The notes under the pieces were generated by a model. It searched no databases. It saw only the letters and a list, made by a program, of their open reading frames with translations, and had not been told where the DNA came from. The position numbers were made by a program, and so were the translations under genes. Positions 1 to 8,056 of a stretch of 38,191 bases of DNA are shown here, in pieces (within the stretch, counting starts at the first letter, position 1; every line of letters starts with the position of its first letter). Source of the stretch: UBA1067 sp963661055 (GTDB lineage Bacteria; Verrucomicrobiota; Kiritimatiellia; RFP12; UBA1067); contig CAVLAC010000002.1 of NCBI GenBank assembly GCA_963661055.1, forward strand, positions 1-38,191, read 5' to 3'.

Positions 1-76
1 TTTTGAACGGAACACCTAGGTCTTTTAATCAAAACACCTAGGTCTTTTGTTTGAAACACCTAGGTGTTTTGACGCT
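1..76. repeat. 22-bp-period array of CCTAGG palindromes
   Basis: Three copies of the 16-mer AACACCTAGGTCTTTT (third copy AACACCTAGGTGTTTT) start at 11, 33 and 55, exactly 22 bp apart, with 6-bp spacers of different sequence. The first ten bases (TTTTGAACGG) look like the tail of a further unit, so the array probably continues to the left of the window. Each core is centred on the palindrome CACCTAGGTG. The period is not a multiple of three, so it is not a peptide repeat. It resembles an iteron or operator array, but no replication or regulator gene is visible beside it. Confidence 0.85.
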
Positions 77-126
77 CACCTCTGCATCCCAGCTATGGTT
101 TGTGTATAAGGGGGCAGTTTTAAACC

Positions 127-236
127 CAAGAGTCACAGAGTCACAGAGGCACAGAGAAGTGGAGGGAGAATGTGCCGCGCCTCGTGCGTCCCAGCCAAAC
201 TGCAATCCTGTAAATCCTGTTAATCCTGTCTAATCT
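127..236. repeat. Degenerate 8-9-nt-period repeats
   Basis: Two short-period stretches lie here. At 131-156 the complement reads as TCTGTGCC-like 8-mers in a row, and at 209-233 ATCCTGTAA, ATCCTGTTA and ATCCTGTCTA follow one another. The same types recur at 6024-6050 and 37131-37390. I see no gene between 71 and 309. Confidence 0.7.
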
Positions 237-239
237 CAA

Positions 240-276
240 CTATGCAAATTTTACTTAGTAAGTAAAGATTGCATAG
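240..276. promoter_or_regulatory. 37-nt near-perfect palindrome, candidate operator
   Basis: The sequence is symmetric around G258. The inner arms TTTACTTA (250-257) and TAAGTAAA (259-266) pair perfectly, and the outer arms CTATGCAA (240-247) and TTGCATAG (269-276) pair perfectly; only two positions in between (248-249 against 267-268) do not. It overlaps the candidate -35 at 274-279 and is centred about 52 bp before the predicted start of transcription of the ATPase gene. There is no T-tract, so it is more likely a protein-binding operator than a terminator. Confidence 0.65.
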
Positions 277-310
277 ACAATGCGACCACGAATGTGGTAT
301 AATATAGGCA
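274..310 (+). promoter_or_regulatory. Promoter of the DUF4143 ATPase gene (leaderless)
   Basis: TAGACA (274-279) lies 18 bp before TATAAT (298-303), which is preceded by TG-G, giving an extended -10 TGGTATAAT. Transcription would begin near 310, which is the A of the ATG chosen for the gene. The candidate operator at 240-276 overlaps the -35. Confidence 0.75.
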
Positions 311-1464
311 TGATTGAACGAGAAATAGCAAGTAGAATCAAGGCTTTTGTGCGCGAGTACCCTGTCGTAACCGTGACAGGTCCGCGGCAAAGTGGTAAGA
401 CGACGCTGATACGCGCGCTCTTCCCAGATTGGGTTTATGTTAACCTTGAATCCTTGGCAGAGCGGTCTTTTGCACAGGAAGACCCCATTGCTTTTTTGGG
501 GCAATTTAAGGGAAAGAGTGTCATTCTAGACGAAATTCAGCGTGTCCCTGAGCTACTTTCTCAGATTCAGGTAGTAGTCGATGAAGAACATAAATCGGAG
601 CGATTCATATTAACGGGCTCTCAGAACTTTTCGCTTATGCGCGGCGTAACCCAAAGTTTGGCAGGGCGCACGGCTCTTGTCACACTTTTGCCACTCTCCC
701 TCACGGAAATAAAAGGGCTCATTCGCGAACAGTCCCTCGATGAGACGATGTGGAAGGGGTTCTATCCGAAGATTTACAGCTCAAAGGTGTTGCCAACGGA
801 CGAGCTTTCGTTCTATATTCAGACTTACCTCGAGCGCGATATCCGTGAGGTTGAAAATGTGCGAAATCTACGGACTTTCTCGACATTTTTGCGTCTTGCG
901 GCGGGGCGTACGGGGCAAGTGTTGAATATTTCGTCGCTCGCGGCAGATGCGAGCATATCTCCCAAGGTAGCTTCGGAGTGGTTGTCGCTCTTGGAGGCAA
1001 GTTTTATCGTCCAATTGCTTGAGCCTTGGCACGCTAATCTCAATAAGCGACTCACGAAAGCCCCAAAGTTATACTTCACGGATGTTGGGCTTGCGGCAAA
1101 TCTCATTGGCATTACAGAGCCCACCCAACTCGCGGCACATCCCTTGCGTGGCGCACTCTTTGAGACAATGGTTGTTGGCGAATTCATTAAGGGCATTCTG
1201 AATACAGGTTCTCACGCAAGAATCAACTACTACCGCGATTCTAATCAGAATGAGATTGACCTCGTTGTAACGGAAGGCGACAAGGTCTCGCTCTACGAGA
1301 TAAAAAGTGGCTCAACCTATTCTAGTGATTGGATATCGACCATAAATCGCCTTGCCCCACAGTTTGGTAATGTCGTCCGTAAAGCAGTCGTTTACGGAGG
1401 CAACACCTCCCAGCGCCGTACGGAGTTTAATATCCTTTCTTGGCGTAGGGCTACACAAATTTAG
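310..1464 (+). CDS. AAA+ ATPase with DUF4143 domain
   Basis: A 384-residue ATPase of the widespread AAA-14/DUF4143 type, whose cellular role is not established. Walker A is GPRQSGKTT at residues 24-32 (Lys30) and Walker B is VILDEIQ with Asp74-Glu75. The C-terminal part carries a pattern like the PD-(D/E)xK nuclease fold: YYRDSNQNEID at 307-317 (Glu315, Asp317) followed by YEIKSG (Glu330, Lys332). The frame is open from ATG 280, but the promoter -10 at 298-303 lies inside that extension, and the family normally begins with an MIERE-like sequence, so ATG 310 is preferred. There is no Shine-Dalgarno sequence; the mRNA is probably leaderless. It stands alone between two promoters. Such genes are often patchily distributed and may have been acquired. 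Confidence 0.88.
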   Translation: MIEREIASRIKAFVREYPVVTVTGPRQSGKTTLIRALFPDWVYVNLESLAERSFAQEDPIAFLGQFKGKSVILDEIQRVPELLSQIQVVVDEEHKSERFILTGSQNFSLMRGVTQSLAGRTALVTLLPLSLTEIKGLIREQSLDETMWKGFYPKIYSSKVLPTDELSFYIQTYLERDIREVENVRNLRTFSTFLRLAAGRTGQVLNISSLAADASISPKVASEWLSLLEASFIVQLLEPWHANLNKRLTKAPKLYFTDVGLAANLIGITEPTQLAAHPLRGALFETMVVGEFIKGILNTGSHARINYYRDSNQNEIDLVVTEGDKVSLYEIKSGSTYSSDWISTINRLAPQFGNVVRKAVVYGGNTSQRRTEFNILSWRRATQI

Positions 1465-1471
1465 CGAAATA

Positions 1472-1480
1472 TGGTATAAT
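1472..1480 (+). promoter_or_regulatory. Extended -10 promoter of the GH95-GH78 gene
   Basis: TGGTATAAT, with transcription expected near 1487 and a leader of about 29 nt before ATG 1516. TACACA at 1452-1457 is a weak -35 at 17-bp spacing. The leader carries the ribosome-binding site AGAAGGAGA at 1502-1510. Confidence 0.75.
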
Positions 1481-1515
1481 AAGTGTCGCTAATAATCGTT
1501 TAGAAGGAGAAATTG

Positions 1516-4500
1516 ATGAAGAAGGTTGTGTGTTCTGCCGCGATCGCGGCACTTTGTCTTGTGGCGGGGGCCACGGAGGGCATTGTGGAGTGGGATTTCC
1601 CGCGCTTGGGAAATTGCCACGAGGGAATGGCGTTCGCCGATGGCGTAACGGGCGTTCTTGTTTGGGGCGGCGGGGACGAACTGCGCCTCACGCTGGGGCG
1701 CGCCGACCTCTGGGATCATCGCGGGGGGTATCCGTGGACAGCCGACCAGAACTATAAGCACATCGTCAATCTTTGGAAGACTGGCGAAAAAGAGGCTCTC
1801 CTTTCGCTCTTCAAGAAAGAAACTCCCGAGGGTGAGCCCAGAAACCCCTATATGCTCCCACTCGGACGGCTTGTCGTGAAGATGAAGGACGCTCGACTCG
1901 TGCGCGGCGAACTCAATACCCGCACAGGTCTCGGCACGCTCTTCCTTGCCGATGGGCGCACACTCGAGATGGCGACCTCGCCCCAATCACGGACGTTTAG
2001 TATCCGTTTCCCCGAGGGGCTCGACTACGAGGTCTCGTCCATCCCTTCGATGGAGCAACCCATTGCCAACGCGGCACTTTCGAAGCTCGGATTCCGTGCG
2101 GCAGTTAAGCGGGAGGACGGCTTTGATTGGGAATTGCCTGCCGACCCGAGTGTCTCCGTCTCCTACCAAAAGAACGGACGCGATCTCGGGGTGGTCACCT
2201 ATCGCGATGGGAAGTCCGTCGCCCCTGCCACTTTTGACGCGGTAAAGGCGCAGTCCTTTGCTCATTGGCAGTCCTTTTGGGCACGGAGCGCCCGCATTCA
2301 TGTTCCTGAGCCCATTCTTCAGCGCATTTACGATTATGGTATGTACCGCTTTGGGGCGATGACGGACCCCAATGGCGTGCCGGCGGGGCTGCAGGGTCCG
2401 TGGCTCGAGGACGACAAACTCGTCCCTTGGAATGGCGATTATCACTTCAATATCAATGTGCAGGAATGCTATGCGCCCGCGTTCCGTGGCGGACACTTCG
2501 CCAACTTGAAGCCGCTCTTTAAGATGATGCTCGCGTGGCGGCCGCTTTTGCGTGAGAATGCCCGTAAATTCTGCGGTATTGAGGATGGCTATGTTATGCC
2601 GCACTCGGTCGACGATCGCGGCGTTTGCATTGGCGGATTCTGGACGGGCACCATCGACCACGGTTCTGCCGCGTGGATGGCGAGCTATATGTTCCGTTAT
2701 GTGAAATACGCGAAAGACACGGACTTCCTGCGTGAGGCGGCGTATGACTTCATGAAAGGGACGATGAATGTCTATCTCGCAATGCTCGAGGAAGATAAGG
2801 ACGGCAATTTGGCGATTCCGTTCGGTCCGAGCCCTGAGTGGGGGGCAACGGACTTTGAGAAGGCGGTGGGGCGGAATCCGAGCTTTCAGCTTGCGGCGTG
2901 CCATCGCCTCGCGAAAGACCTAATAAGCGCGGCAAAAATGCTGGGTGAGGAACCTGACGCACGGTGGATCGCCATCGAAAAGAAGCTACCCTATTTTGCC
3001 AAAGGCGAGCGCGGTATTGACATCTTCGAGGGAGTAGATTTAAATGAAACCCACCGCCACCACTCGCATATGGCAGGAATCTTCCCCTTTGATATAGTGC
3101 CGCGCTTAAACGGAGAGAATAAAGATGTTCTTGCGGCGACTTACCGCAATTGGGTCGAGCGCGGCACAGGACTTTGGTCGGGCTGGTGCGTGCCTTGGGC
3201 GAGCGTTTTGCATACGGATGCCGGCAATGCCGTCGCCGCCGTCGAAATGCTCCGTGCTTGGGAGCGGTATTACTGTGATGAGGGGCACGGTTCGCACCAC
3301 AATGCCGTTTGGGATGGCTTTACCGCATTTGATAAAGGACGCGGTGTTATGCAAATGGACGGACAATGTGCCGCGACCGCGGCAGTTTTGGAGCTACTCG
3401 TCCACGAGATTGAGGGTGAGCCGCAGTTCTTTAGGGGGTGTCCAGAAGATTGGAAGGAAGTTTCCTTTGAGAATGTCGCGCTTGCCGATGGTCGCCGTGT
3501 GAGTGGGTGCCGCAAGAATGGGGTTGCTTCCATTTGGGAGGCGGGCGGTGTCTTCTCGTCTGAGGAGAGCGAATGGCTCTCGGTCAAGGACGCGCCAGTC
3601 TTCACGGGCGAAGTGAAGGACGGTGCCCGCGCGGCAGATGGAACGAGCTGGTTCTATCGTGCCGTTACCAATGAGGAGAAGCTCGTTTCCGCTAAATGGA
3701 CCGTCTCGGGGCTCGGAGTTTTCGATGTCTTCGTTAATGGCAAGCGGGTTGGGACGGACTTCCTGAAGCCTGGCTTTACGCACGGCAAGAAGACGAGGTT
3801 TGCCTTCTCCTATGATGTAACGGAACTTATGAAGTCCGAAAAGGGCGGTGTGAATGACTTCGCGGCAGAAGTCTCGGCGGGCTGGTGGCGTGATAAAATC
3901 GTCAATTTTGTGGGCAAAAAGAGTGCTTTTCGCGGCGAATTGGTGCTAGAGTATGCGAACGGAACGCGCCAAGTCGTCGGCACTCGCGCGGCAGATTGGG
4001 CGAGTGGCGTTGCGGGCGCGGTGACCCACGCGGCAATCTTTGATGGCGAAGAGTATGATGCGCGGCAGATTAACCCGACGGCTGGGCAAGGGCTGAGCAC
4101 CGCTCAGACCGAGGCTAACCTCGAGTTCGCGGGCGAGATTTTGCCGAGTCCAGGCGCGGAAGTCGTTCTTCGCGAGGATTTGGCGATGAAACCCATTGAA
4201 GCCTATACTTGGCAGGGTGTGGAGGGCGCGAATTCTAATGAATATGGTCGCGTTATTCGCACGCATACCTTTATGCCAGGCGAGAAACTCTCCATTCGGG
4301 CGGGTGAGACACTGGTCGCAGATTTCGGACAGAACTGTGCGGGAGTGCCGCGCTTCACTTTCCGTGGCGAGGAAGGCACGGTTCTTACGGCGCTCCCTGC
4401 TGAAATGCTGAATGACTACAATGGCGCAAAGAGTCGCGGCAATGACGGACCTGAGGGTTCCGTTTACCGCACGAATTTGCGCTCGCCCGAGGAGGGAATG

Positions 4501-5994
4501 CGCGTTGTTTATACTTTCGGGAAGGGCGATGAGGCTGTCACCTATCTGCCGCGCTTTACCTTCTTTGGTTATCGCTATATCTCTATTACGGCGACGAAGA
4601 ATGTGGTTATTGAGTCACTCGAAAGCGTGCCCGTGAGTTCCGTCACGAAGGCGATGGAGTCGGGCAAGATTGAGGTGGGCGACCCCGACCTTAATCGCTT
4701 CCTCCAGAATGTGTATTGGGGACAACTTTCCAATTACCTTTCAGTGCCAACGGACTGCCCTCAGCGCAATGAGCGCCTCGGTTGGAGTGCGGATACTCAG
4801 GTCTTTTGTGAGGCGGGCTCGTTCAATGCGGATACGCGGCGTTTCTTTGCGAAGTTTACGCGCGACCTGCGGGATAATCGCTGTAAGGACGGCGGCTTCT
4901 CGTCCGTCGCCCCGCTCGCACAGTACGGAAACGAGACCTTCGTCTTTGGCTGGGCGGATGTCGGCGTGATAGTTCCGTGGACCATCTGGAAGCACTATGG
5001 CGATACAAGCATTGTGGAGGCGAACTGGGACGCGATGGTCAAGTTTGTGAAGAAACTCGATGAGACGAAGTACAACTTTGAGGGCAAAATTGGCTATATT
5101 TACGCGGATTGGCTCTCGTTTGAGACCTTTGAGAGTTTCGGCAACCGCTTTGGGAGCTGGAAGAAGTGGGGGAAGGACCCCGACGCACGCAATTATCGCC
5201 TCTTCCTTGCCGCGTGCTATTGGCTCTACGACGCACAATTGATGTGCGAGATGGGCGCGGCAATTGGCAAGACCGAGGATGTCGCCTACTTTAAGGAAAG
5301 CGCGGCACGGGCGCGGGAATATATCCGTAGTAAATTTGTGGAAGCGGACGGACTCCTCCTGAAGCCTATGCGCGGACTCCAAGCGGCGTGCGTTTTTGCG
5401 CTCAAGTTTGGCATTGTGGAAGGCGCGGCAAAAGAAGCAACGAAGAAGATTCTGCTCGACTCCATTGCCGCGCATGATGGATGCCTCCAAACAGGCTTCT
5501 TAGGGACGAGCTTCTTTATGGATGTCCTTGCCCAAGAGAATGAATGGGACGCGGCATACGGACTTCTTTTGCAACACAAGAACCCGAGTTGGCTCTATTC
5601 GGTCGACCAAGGCGCGACAACCGTTTGGGAGCGCTGGGATAGCTATACGAAAAAGGATGGCTTTGGCTCTTCGTGCATGAATAGTTTCAATCACTATGCG
5701 TACGGATCTGTCGCCGCGTGGGTCTATCGTAATGTGGCAGGTATCGCGTCCGACCCCAAAACGCCTGGCTTTAAGCGCCTCATCCTCGCCCCGAAACCCG
5801 ATCGGAGATTGGGGTATGTGAAGGCGAGTTATCGCTCGGCGGCAGGTGAGATTAAGAGCGCGTGGCGGTATGAGGGCAATAAGTGGCTTTGGGACTTCAC
5901 CATCCCCGAGGGCGTGACCGCCGAAGTGCATCTCCCAAATGGCACTGCCCCCGAAACCCTCCCCGCCGGCACCTATCACCGCGAACTCCCTTAA
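1516..5994 (+). CDS. Secreted GH95-GH78 fusion glycosidase
   Basis: A 1492-residue two-enzyme protein with a signal peptide (MKKVVCSAAIAALCLVAGA). The first half resembles GH95 (alpha-L-fucosidase or alpha-L-galactosidase): FNINV with Asn312 and Asn314, GPSPE with Glu441, and QMDGQ with Asp615 match the catalytic Asn-x-Asn, general acid and Asp of that family. The second half is GH78 alpha-L-rhamnosidase: an N-terminal beta domain (about 690-850), the DFGQN domain (about 930-1030), and the (alpha/alpha)6 barrel with VPTDCPQRNERLGW (Glu1086, probable acid) and TVWERWDS (Glu1372, probable base), ending with SFNHYAYG. Both centres look intact, so one protein may remove two deoxy- or L-sugars from a plant or algal polysaccharide. 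ATG 1516 is chosen over an overlapping TTG at 1513 because of its ribosome-binding site. Substrates are inferred from the families only. Confidence 0.87.
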   Translation: MKKVVCSAAIAALCLVAGATEGIVEWDFPRLGNCHEGMAFADGVTGVLVWGGGDELRLTLGRADLWDHRGGYPWTADQNYKHIVNLWKTGEKEALLSLFKKETPEGEPRNPYMLPLGRLVVKMKDARLVRGELNTRTGLGTLFLADGRTLEMATSPQSRTFSIRFPEGLDYEVSSIPSMEQPIANAALSKLGFRAAVKREDGFDWELPADPSVSVSYQKNGRDLGVVTYRDGKSVAPATFDAVKAQSFAHWQSFWARSARIHVPEPILQRIYDYGMYRFGAMTDPNGVPAGLQGPWLEDDKLVPWNGDYHFNINVQECYAPAFRGGHFANLKPLFKMMLAWRPLLRENARKFCGIEDGYVMPHSVDDRGVCIGGFWTGTIDHGSAAWMASYMFRYVKYAKDTDFLREAAYDFMKGTMNVYLAMLEEDKDGNLAIPFGPSPEWGATDFEKAVGRNPSFQLAACHRLAKDLISAAKMLGEEPDARWIAIEKKLPYFAKGERGIDIFEGVDLNETHRHHSHMAGIFPFDIVPRLNGENKDVLAATYRNWVERGTGLWSGWCVPWASVLHTDAGNAVAAVEMLRAWERYYCDEGHGSHHNAVWDGFTAFDKGRGVMQMDGQCAATAAVLELLVHEIEGEPQFFRGCPEDWKEVSFENVALADGRRVSGCRKNGVASIWEAGGVFSSEESEWLSVKDAPVFTGEVKDGARAADGTSWFYRAVTNEEKLVSAKWTVSGLGVFDVFVNGKRVGTDFLKPGFTHGKKTRFAFSYDVTELMKSEKGGVNDFAAEVSAGWWRDKIVNFVGKKSAFRGELVLEYANGTRQVVGTRAADWASGVAGAVTHAAIFDGEEYDARQINPTAGQGLSTAQTEANLEFAGEILPSPGAEVVLREDLAMKPIEAYTWQGVEGANSNEYGRVIRTHTFMPGEKLSIRAGETLVADFGQNCAGVPRFTFRGEEGTVLTALPAEMLNDYNGAKSRGNDGPEGSVYRTNLRSPEEGMRVVYTFGKGDEAVTYLPRFTFFGYRYISITATKNVVIESLESVPVSSVTKAMESGKIEVGDPDLNRFLQNVYWGQLSNYLSVPTDCPQRNERLGWSADTQVFCEAGSFNADTRRFFAKFTRDLRDNRCKDGGFSSVAPLAQYGNETFVFGWADVGVIVPWTIWKHYGDTSIVEANWDAMVKFVKKLDETKYNFEGKIGYIYADWLSFETFESFGNRFGSWKKWGKDPDARNYRLFLAACYWLYDAQLMCEMGAAIGKTEDVAYFKESAARAREYIRSKFVEADGLLLKPMRGLQAACVFALKFGIVEGAAKEATKKILLDSIAAHDGCLQTGFLGTSFFMDVLAQENEWDAAYGLLLQHKNPSWLYSVDQGATTVWERWDSYTKKDGFGSSCMNSFNHYAYGSVAAWVYRNVAGIASDPKTPGFKRLILAPKPDRRLGYVKASYRSAAGEIKSAWRYEGNKWLWDFTIPEGVTAEVHLPNGTAPETLPAGTYHRELP

Positions 5995-5995
5995 A

Positions 5996-6017
5996 GGTAG
6001 GGGCTGCCCGCCCTACC
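5996..6017. repeat. Composite REP-like remnant
   Basis: Directly after the stop codon lies GGTAGGGGC joined to TGCCCGCCCTACC. The left part is the foot of one REP-like element on the + strand and the right part is the complement of another (compare 36532-36558). It looks like two inverted elements with their middle deleted. It can form a hairpin but has no clean T-tract. Confidence 0.6.
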
Positions 6018-6023
6018 ATCTTT

Positions 6024-6060
6024 TCTCTGTGCCTTTGTGCCTCTCGGGTTAAAAAAAAAC
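6024..6060. repeat. Short-period TCTGTGCC-type repeat
   Basis: TCTCTGTGCC, TTTGTGCC and TCTCGGGTTAAAAA follow each other, the same kind of 8-nt degenerate repeat as at 131-156 (opposite strand) and 37131-37164. Confidence 0.6.
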
Positions 6061-6119
6061 GGACGCGATTAAGAAAGCGACTTTCGTGCAAAAGGATACT
6101 GTTCGGTTGGCGCGAAAAA

Positions 6120-6128
6120 TGGTATAAT
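6120..6128 (+). promoter_or_regulatory. Extended -10 promoter of the dCMP deaminase operon
   Basis: TGGTATAAT after an A-rich stretch, with no convincing -35. Transcription is expected near 6135, which excludes starts further upstream and leaves ATG 6141 or TTG 6162. Confidence 0.75.
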
Positions 6129-6161
6129 AGAGCCAACAATATGCGAGCAAGGAGTAAAACT

Positions 6162-6647
6162 TTGGCGACAGTAAAAGATCCTCGTCCGTCGTGGGATGAG
6201 TATTTTATGGGAATTGCTGCGGTTGTAGCAACACGCAGTAATTGTCGTCGTCGGCATGTCGCGGCGATTATTGTGAAAGATAATCACATTCTCTCGACGG
6301 GCTACAATGGTACGCCCCACGGCGTGAAGAATTGCTTTGCGGGGGGGTGTCCGCGTTGTGCAGGGGCGACTCAAAGCGGCTCGCACTTGGAAGAGTGCCT
6401 TTGCGTCCACGCCGAGCAGAACGCGATTTGCCAAGCTGCGCTTTATGGGCACGCCTTGAATGGCGCGACGGCGTATGTGACGATTTCGCCCTGCCTAACG
6501 TGCGCGAAGCTCCTCATTAACGCGGGCATAAAGGAAGTCGTCTATGGCGGGGACTACGCGTTCTTGGATTCCGTCAAGAAACTCTTTCAGCAGGCGGGCG
6601 TGAAGCATCGCGCCTATAAGCCCACGAAGAAAGGCAAGAAGATTTAA
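6162..6647 (+). CDS. dCMP deaminase (ComEB-type)
   Basis: Zinc-dependent deaminase that converts dCMP to dUMP, feeding dTMP synthesis. The zinc site is complete: HAE at residues 83-85 (His83, Glu85 as proton shuttle) and PCLTC (Cys111, Cys114). The N-terminus PSWDEYFMGIA and the RRRHVAAIIV strand are typical of the family, and the 161-residue length is usual. I chose TTG 6162 because AAGGAG at 6149-6154 sits 7 nt before it and the protein then begins as relatives do; ATG 6141 in the same frame would add seven residues but has no ribosome-binding site. The longer open frame upstream is excluded by the promoter at 6120-6128. It heads a probable operon with tpiA and the LRR and MATE genes. Confidence 0.9.
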   Translation: MATVKDPRPSWDEYFMGIAAVVATRSNCRRRHVAAIIVKDNHILSTGYNGTPHGVKNCFAGGCPRCAGATQSGSHLEECLCVHAEQNAICQAALYGHALNGATAYVTISPCLTCAKLLINAGIKEVVYGGDYAFLDSVKKLFQQAGVKHRAYKPTKKGKKI

Positions 6648-6652
6648 AGGTC

Positions 6653-6666
6653 TCGGCGAGAGCCGA
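6653..6666 (+). other. Small GNRA-loop hairpin before tpiA
   Basis: TCGGC (6653-6657), loop GAGA, GCCGA (6662-6666), in the 42-nt gap between the deaminase and tpiA. It has a stable tetraloop but no T-tract, so it may influence processing or stability of the mRNA rather than end it. Confidence 0.4.
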
Positions 6667-6689
6667 ATAAATTAAAGGAAAGAAGTAAG

Positions 6690-7454
6690 ATGAGAAAGAA
6701 AATCATCGCAGGCAATTGGAAAATGAACATCAAGCCGTCCGAAACTGCGGCACTTGTGAAGGGCATCGCGGAAGCGACGAAGGATATGACGAATGTCGAT
6801 ATCGTCTGCTGCACTCCCGCAGTGGATCTTCCCGCGGCTGTCGCGGCGGCGGCAGGCACGGCTGTTGAAGTCGGCGCGGAAAATGTGCACTGGGAAGCGA
6901 GCGGCGCTTTCACGGGCGAAATTTCGACGGGCATGTTGCTTGATGTCGGTGCGAAGTATGTGATTATCGGGCACTCCGAGCGTCGTCAATATTTCGGCGA
7001 GACGGATGAGACCGTGAACAAGCGTACTCGCGCGGCAATTGCGGCGGGGCTCACGGCGATTGTCTGCGTTGGCGAGACACTCGAAGAGCGCGAAGCGGGC
7101 AAGCTCAACGAAGTCATTGAGCGCCAGATGAATGTTGGTCTTAAGGATATTACGGCGGCGGACTGCGCGAAGCTCGTCATTGCCTATGAGCCTGTTTGGG
7201 CGATTGGTACGGGCAAGACGGCGACCCCCGATCAGGCGCAGGAAGTCCACGCACTCATTCGCGCGACCCTCGCGAAGCTCGTCGGAGCTGAAACGGCGGA
7301 AACGGTCCGTATCCAGTACGGTGGCTCGATGAAGCCTGGCAACGCGGCGGAACTCCTCGCGAAGAAGGATATCGATGGCGGTCTCATCGGTGGTGCCGCG
7401 CTCAAGGCGGACTCCTTCGCGGGCATCATTGCTGCAGCAGCGGCGGCGAAGTAA
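6690..7454 (+). CDS. tpiA: Triosephosphate isomerase
   Basis: Interconverts dihydroxyacetone phosphate and glyceraldehyde 3-phosphate in glycolysis and gluconeogenesis, in the cytoplasm. The 254-residue TIM barrel has the expected catalytic residues: Lys11 in NWKMN, His95 in IIGHSERR and Glu167 in AYEPVWAIGTGK, plus the phosphate-binding YGGSMKPGN and GGLIGGAAL loops. AAAGGAAAG lies before the ATG. The stop codon overlaps the next start (TAATG at 7452-7456), so the downstream lipoprotein is translationally coupled. Confidence 0.97.
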   Translation: MRKKIIAGNWKMNIKPSETAALVKGIAEATKDMTNVDIVCCTPAVDLPAAVAAAAGTAVEVGAENVHWEASGAFTGEISTGMLLDVGAKYVIIGHSERRQYFGETDETVNKRTRAAIAAGLTAIVCVGETLEEREAGKLNEVIERQMNVGLKDITAADCAKLVIAYEPVWAIGTGKTATPDQAQEVHALIRATLAKLVGAETAETVRIQYGGSMKPGNAAELLAKKDIDGGLIGGAALKADSFAGIIAAAAAAK

Positions 7455-8056
7455 TGGTACAATTTCCTACCAAAAAAGTCCTCGCATTCGCCGCGTTCGC
7501 GGCGTTTGCGGGGTGCTTTAATGAGCCTACGCCCGAGGAACAGTATGTTCCTGAGGGGGCTCATGTCTATTTGCAGGAAAAGGGGCTCGGCGATCTCTCA
7601 AAGGAAAGCCTGGACGCGGCGAAAATCGTCTATCTCAATCTCGACCGCAATGCCCTCACGAATGTCGCGCCTGTCGCTACGCTCACGAATCTCAAGTGGC
7701 TTCGGCTCAACCATAATCGCCTTGCCGCGCTCCCCGATCTTGCCGCGCTCAAGAGCCTTAGGCGCATCTATCTCGCGAATAATCGCCTGACGGCCGTTCC
7801 CGAAACGCTGAAGGATTTGTCGAGCTTGACGGATATCGAGCTTTCGGGCAACCCGATTACGGAAGTCCCCGCGTGGCTCGCGCAAAAGGAGGGACTCCAG
7901 TTCCTCTCGCTGAACCGCACGAAGATACAGAAGCTCCCCGCCGACCTTTCGGCTTGGCGCACCTTGAAGGCACTCCAACTCGGTAGCCTCAACCTTTCTG
8001 CGGAAGAAATGGCACGCATCCGCGCGGCACTTCCGAAGACGGCAATTGTATTTTAA
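7454..8056 (+). CDS. Leucine-rich-repeat lipoprotein
   Basis: A 200-residue protein with a lipoprotein signal (lipobox FAGC, Cys21) followed by about five leucine-rich repeats of 21-23 residues, for example LTNLKWLRLNHNRLAALPDL and LSSLTDIELSGNPITEVP. It should be anchored to a membrane by lipidated Cys21 and probably works through protein binding; nothing indicates an enzyme. Its ATG overlaps the tpiA stop codon and its own stop directly abuts the ATG of the MATE gene (TAAATG), so the three are likely co-translated. The partner is unknown. Confidence 0.85.
   Translation: MVQFPTKKVLAFAAFAAFAGCFNEPTPEEQYVPEGAHVYLQEKGLGDLSKESLDAAKIVYLNLDRNALTNVAPVATLTNLKWLRLNHNRLAALPDLAALKSLRRIYLANNRLTAVPETLKDLSSLTDIELSGNPITEVPAWLAQKEGLQFLSLNRTKIQKLPADLSAWRTLKALQLGSLNLSAEEMARIRAALPKTAIVF

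Noticed and set aside
1..76. CRISPR array
   Set aside because: The conserved 16-mers are separated by only 6 bp, far too short for spacers, and no cas gene is present.
51..233. 60-codon open frame at the left edge
   Set aside because: It is made of the CCTAGG array and two short-period repeats and has no plausible start signal.
1987..2904. Large antisense open frames (also 10015-12078, 11534-12694, 12986-14209 and others)
   Set aside because: They are shadows of well-supported + strand genes with strong third-base G/C bias; their translations show no domains and lack ribosome-binding sites.
5883..6161. Long N-terminal extension of the dCMP deaminase
   Set aside because: It overlaps the end of the glycosidase gene and contains the promoter -10 at 6120-6128; relatives start near PSWDEYF.
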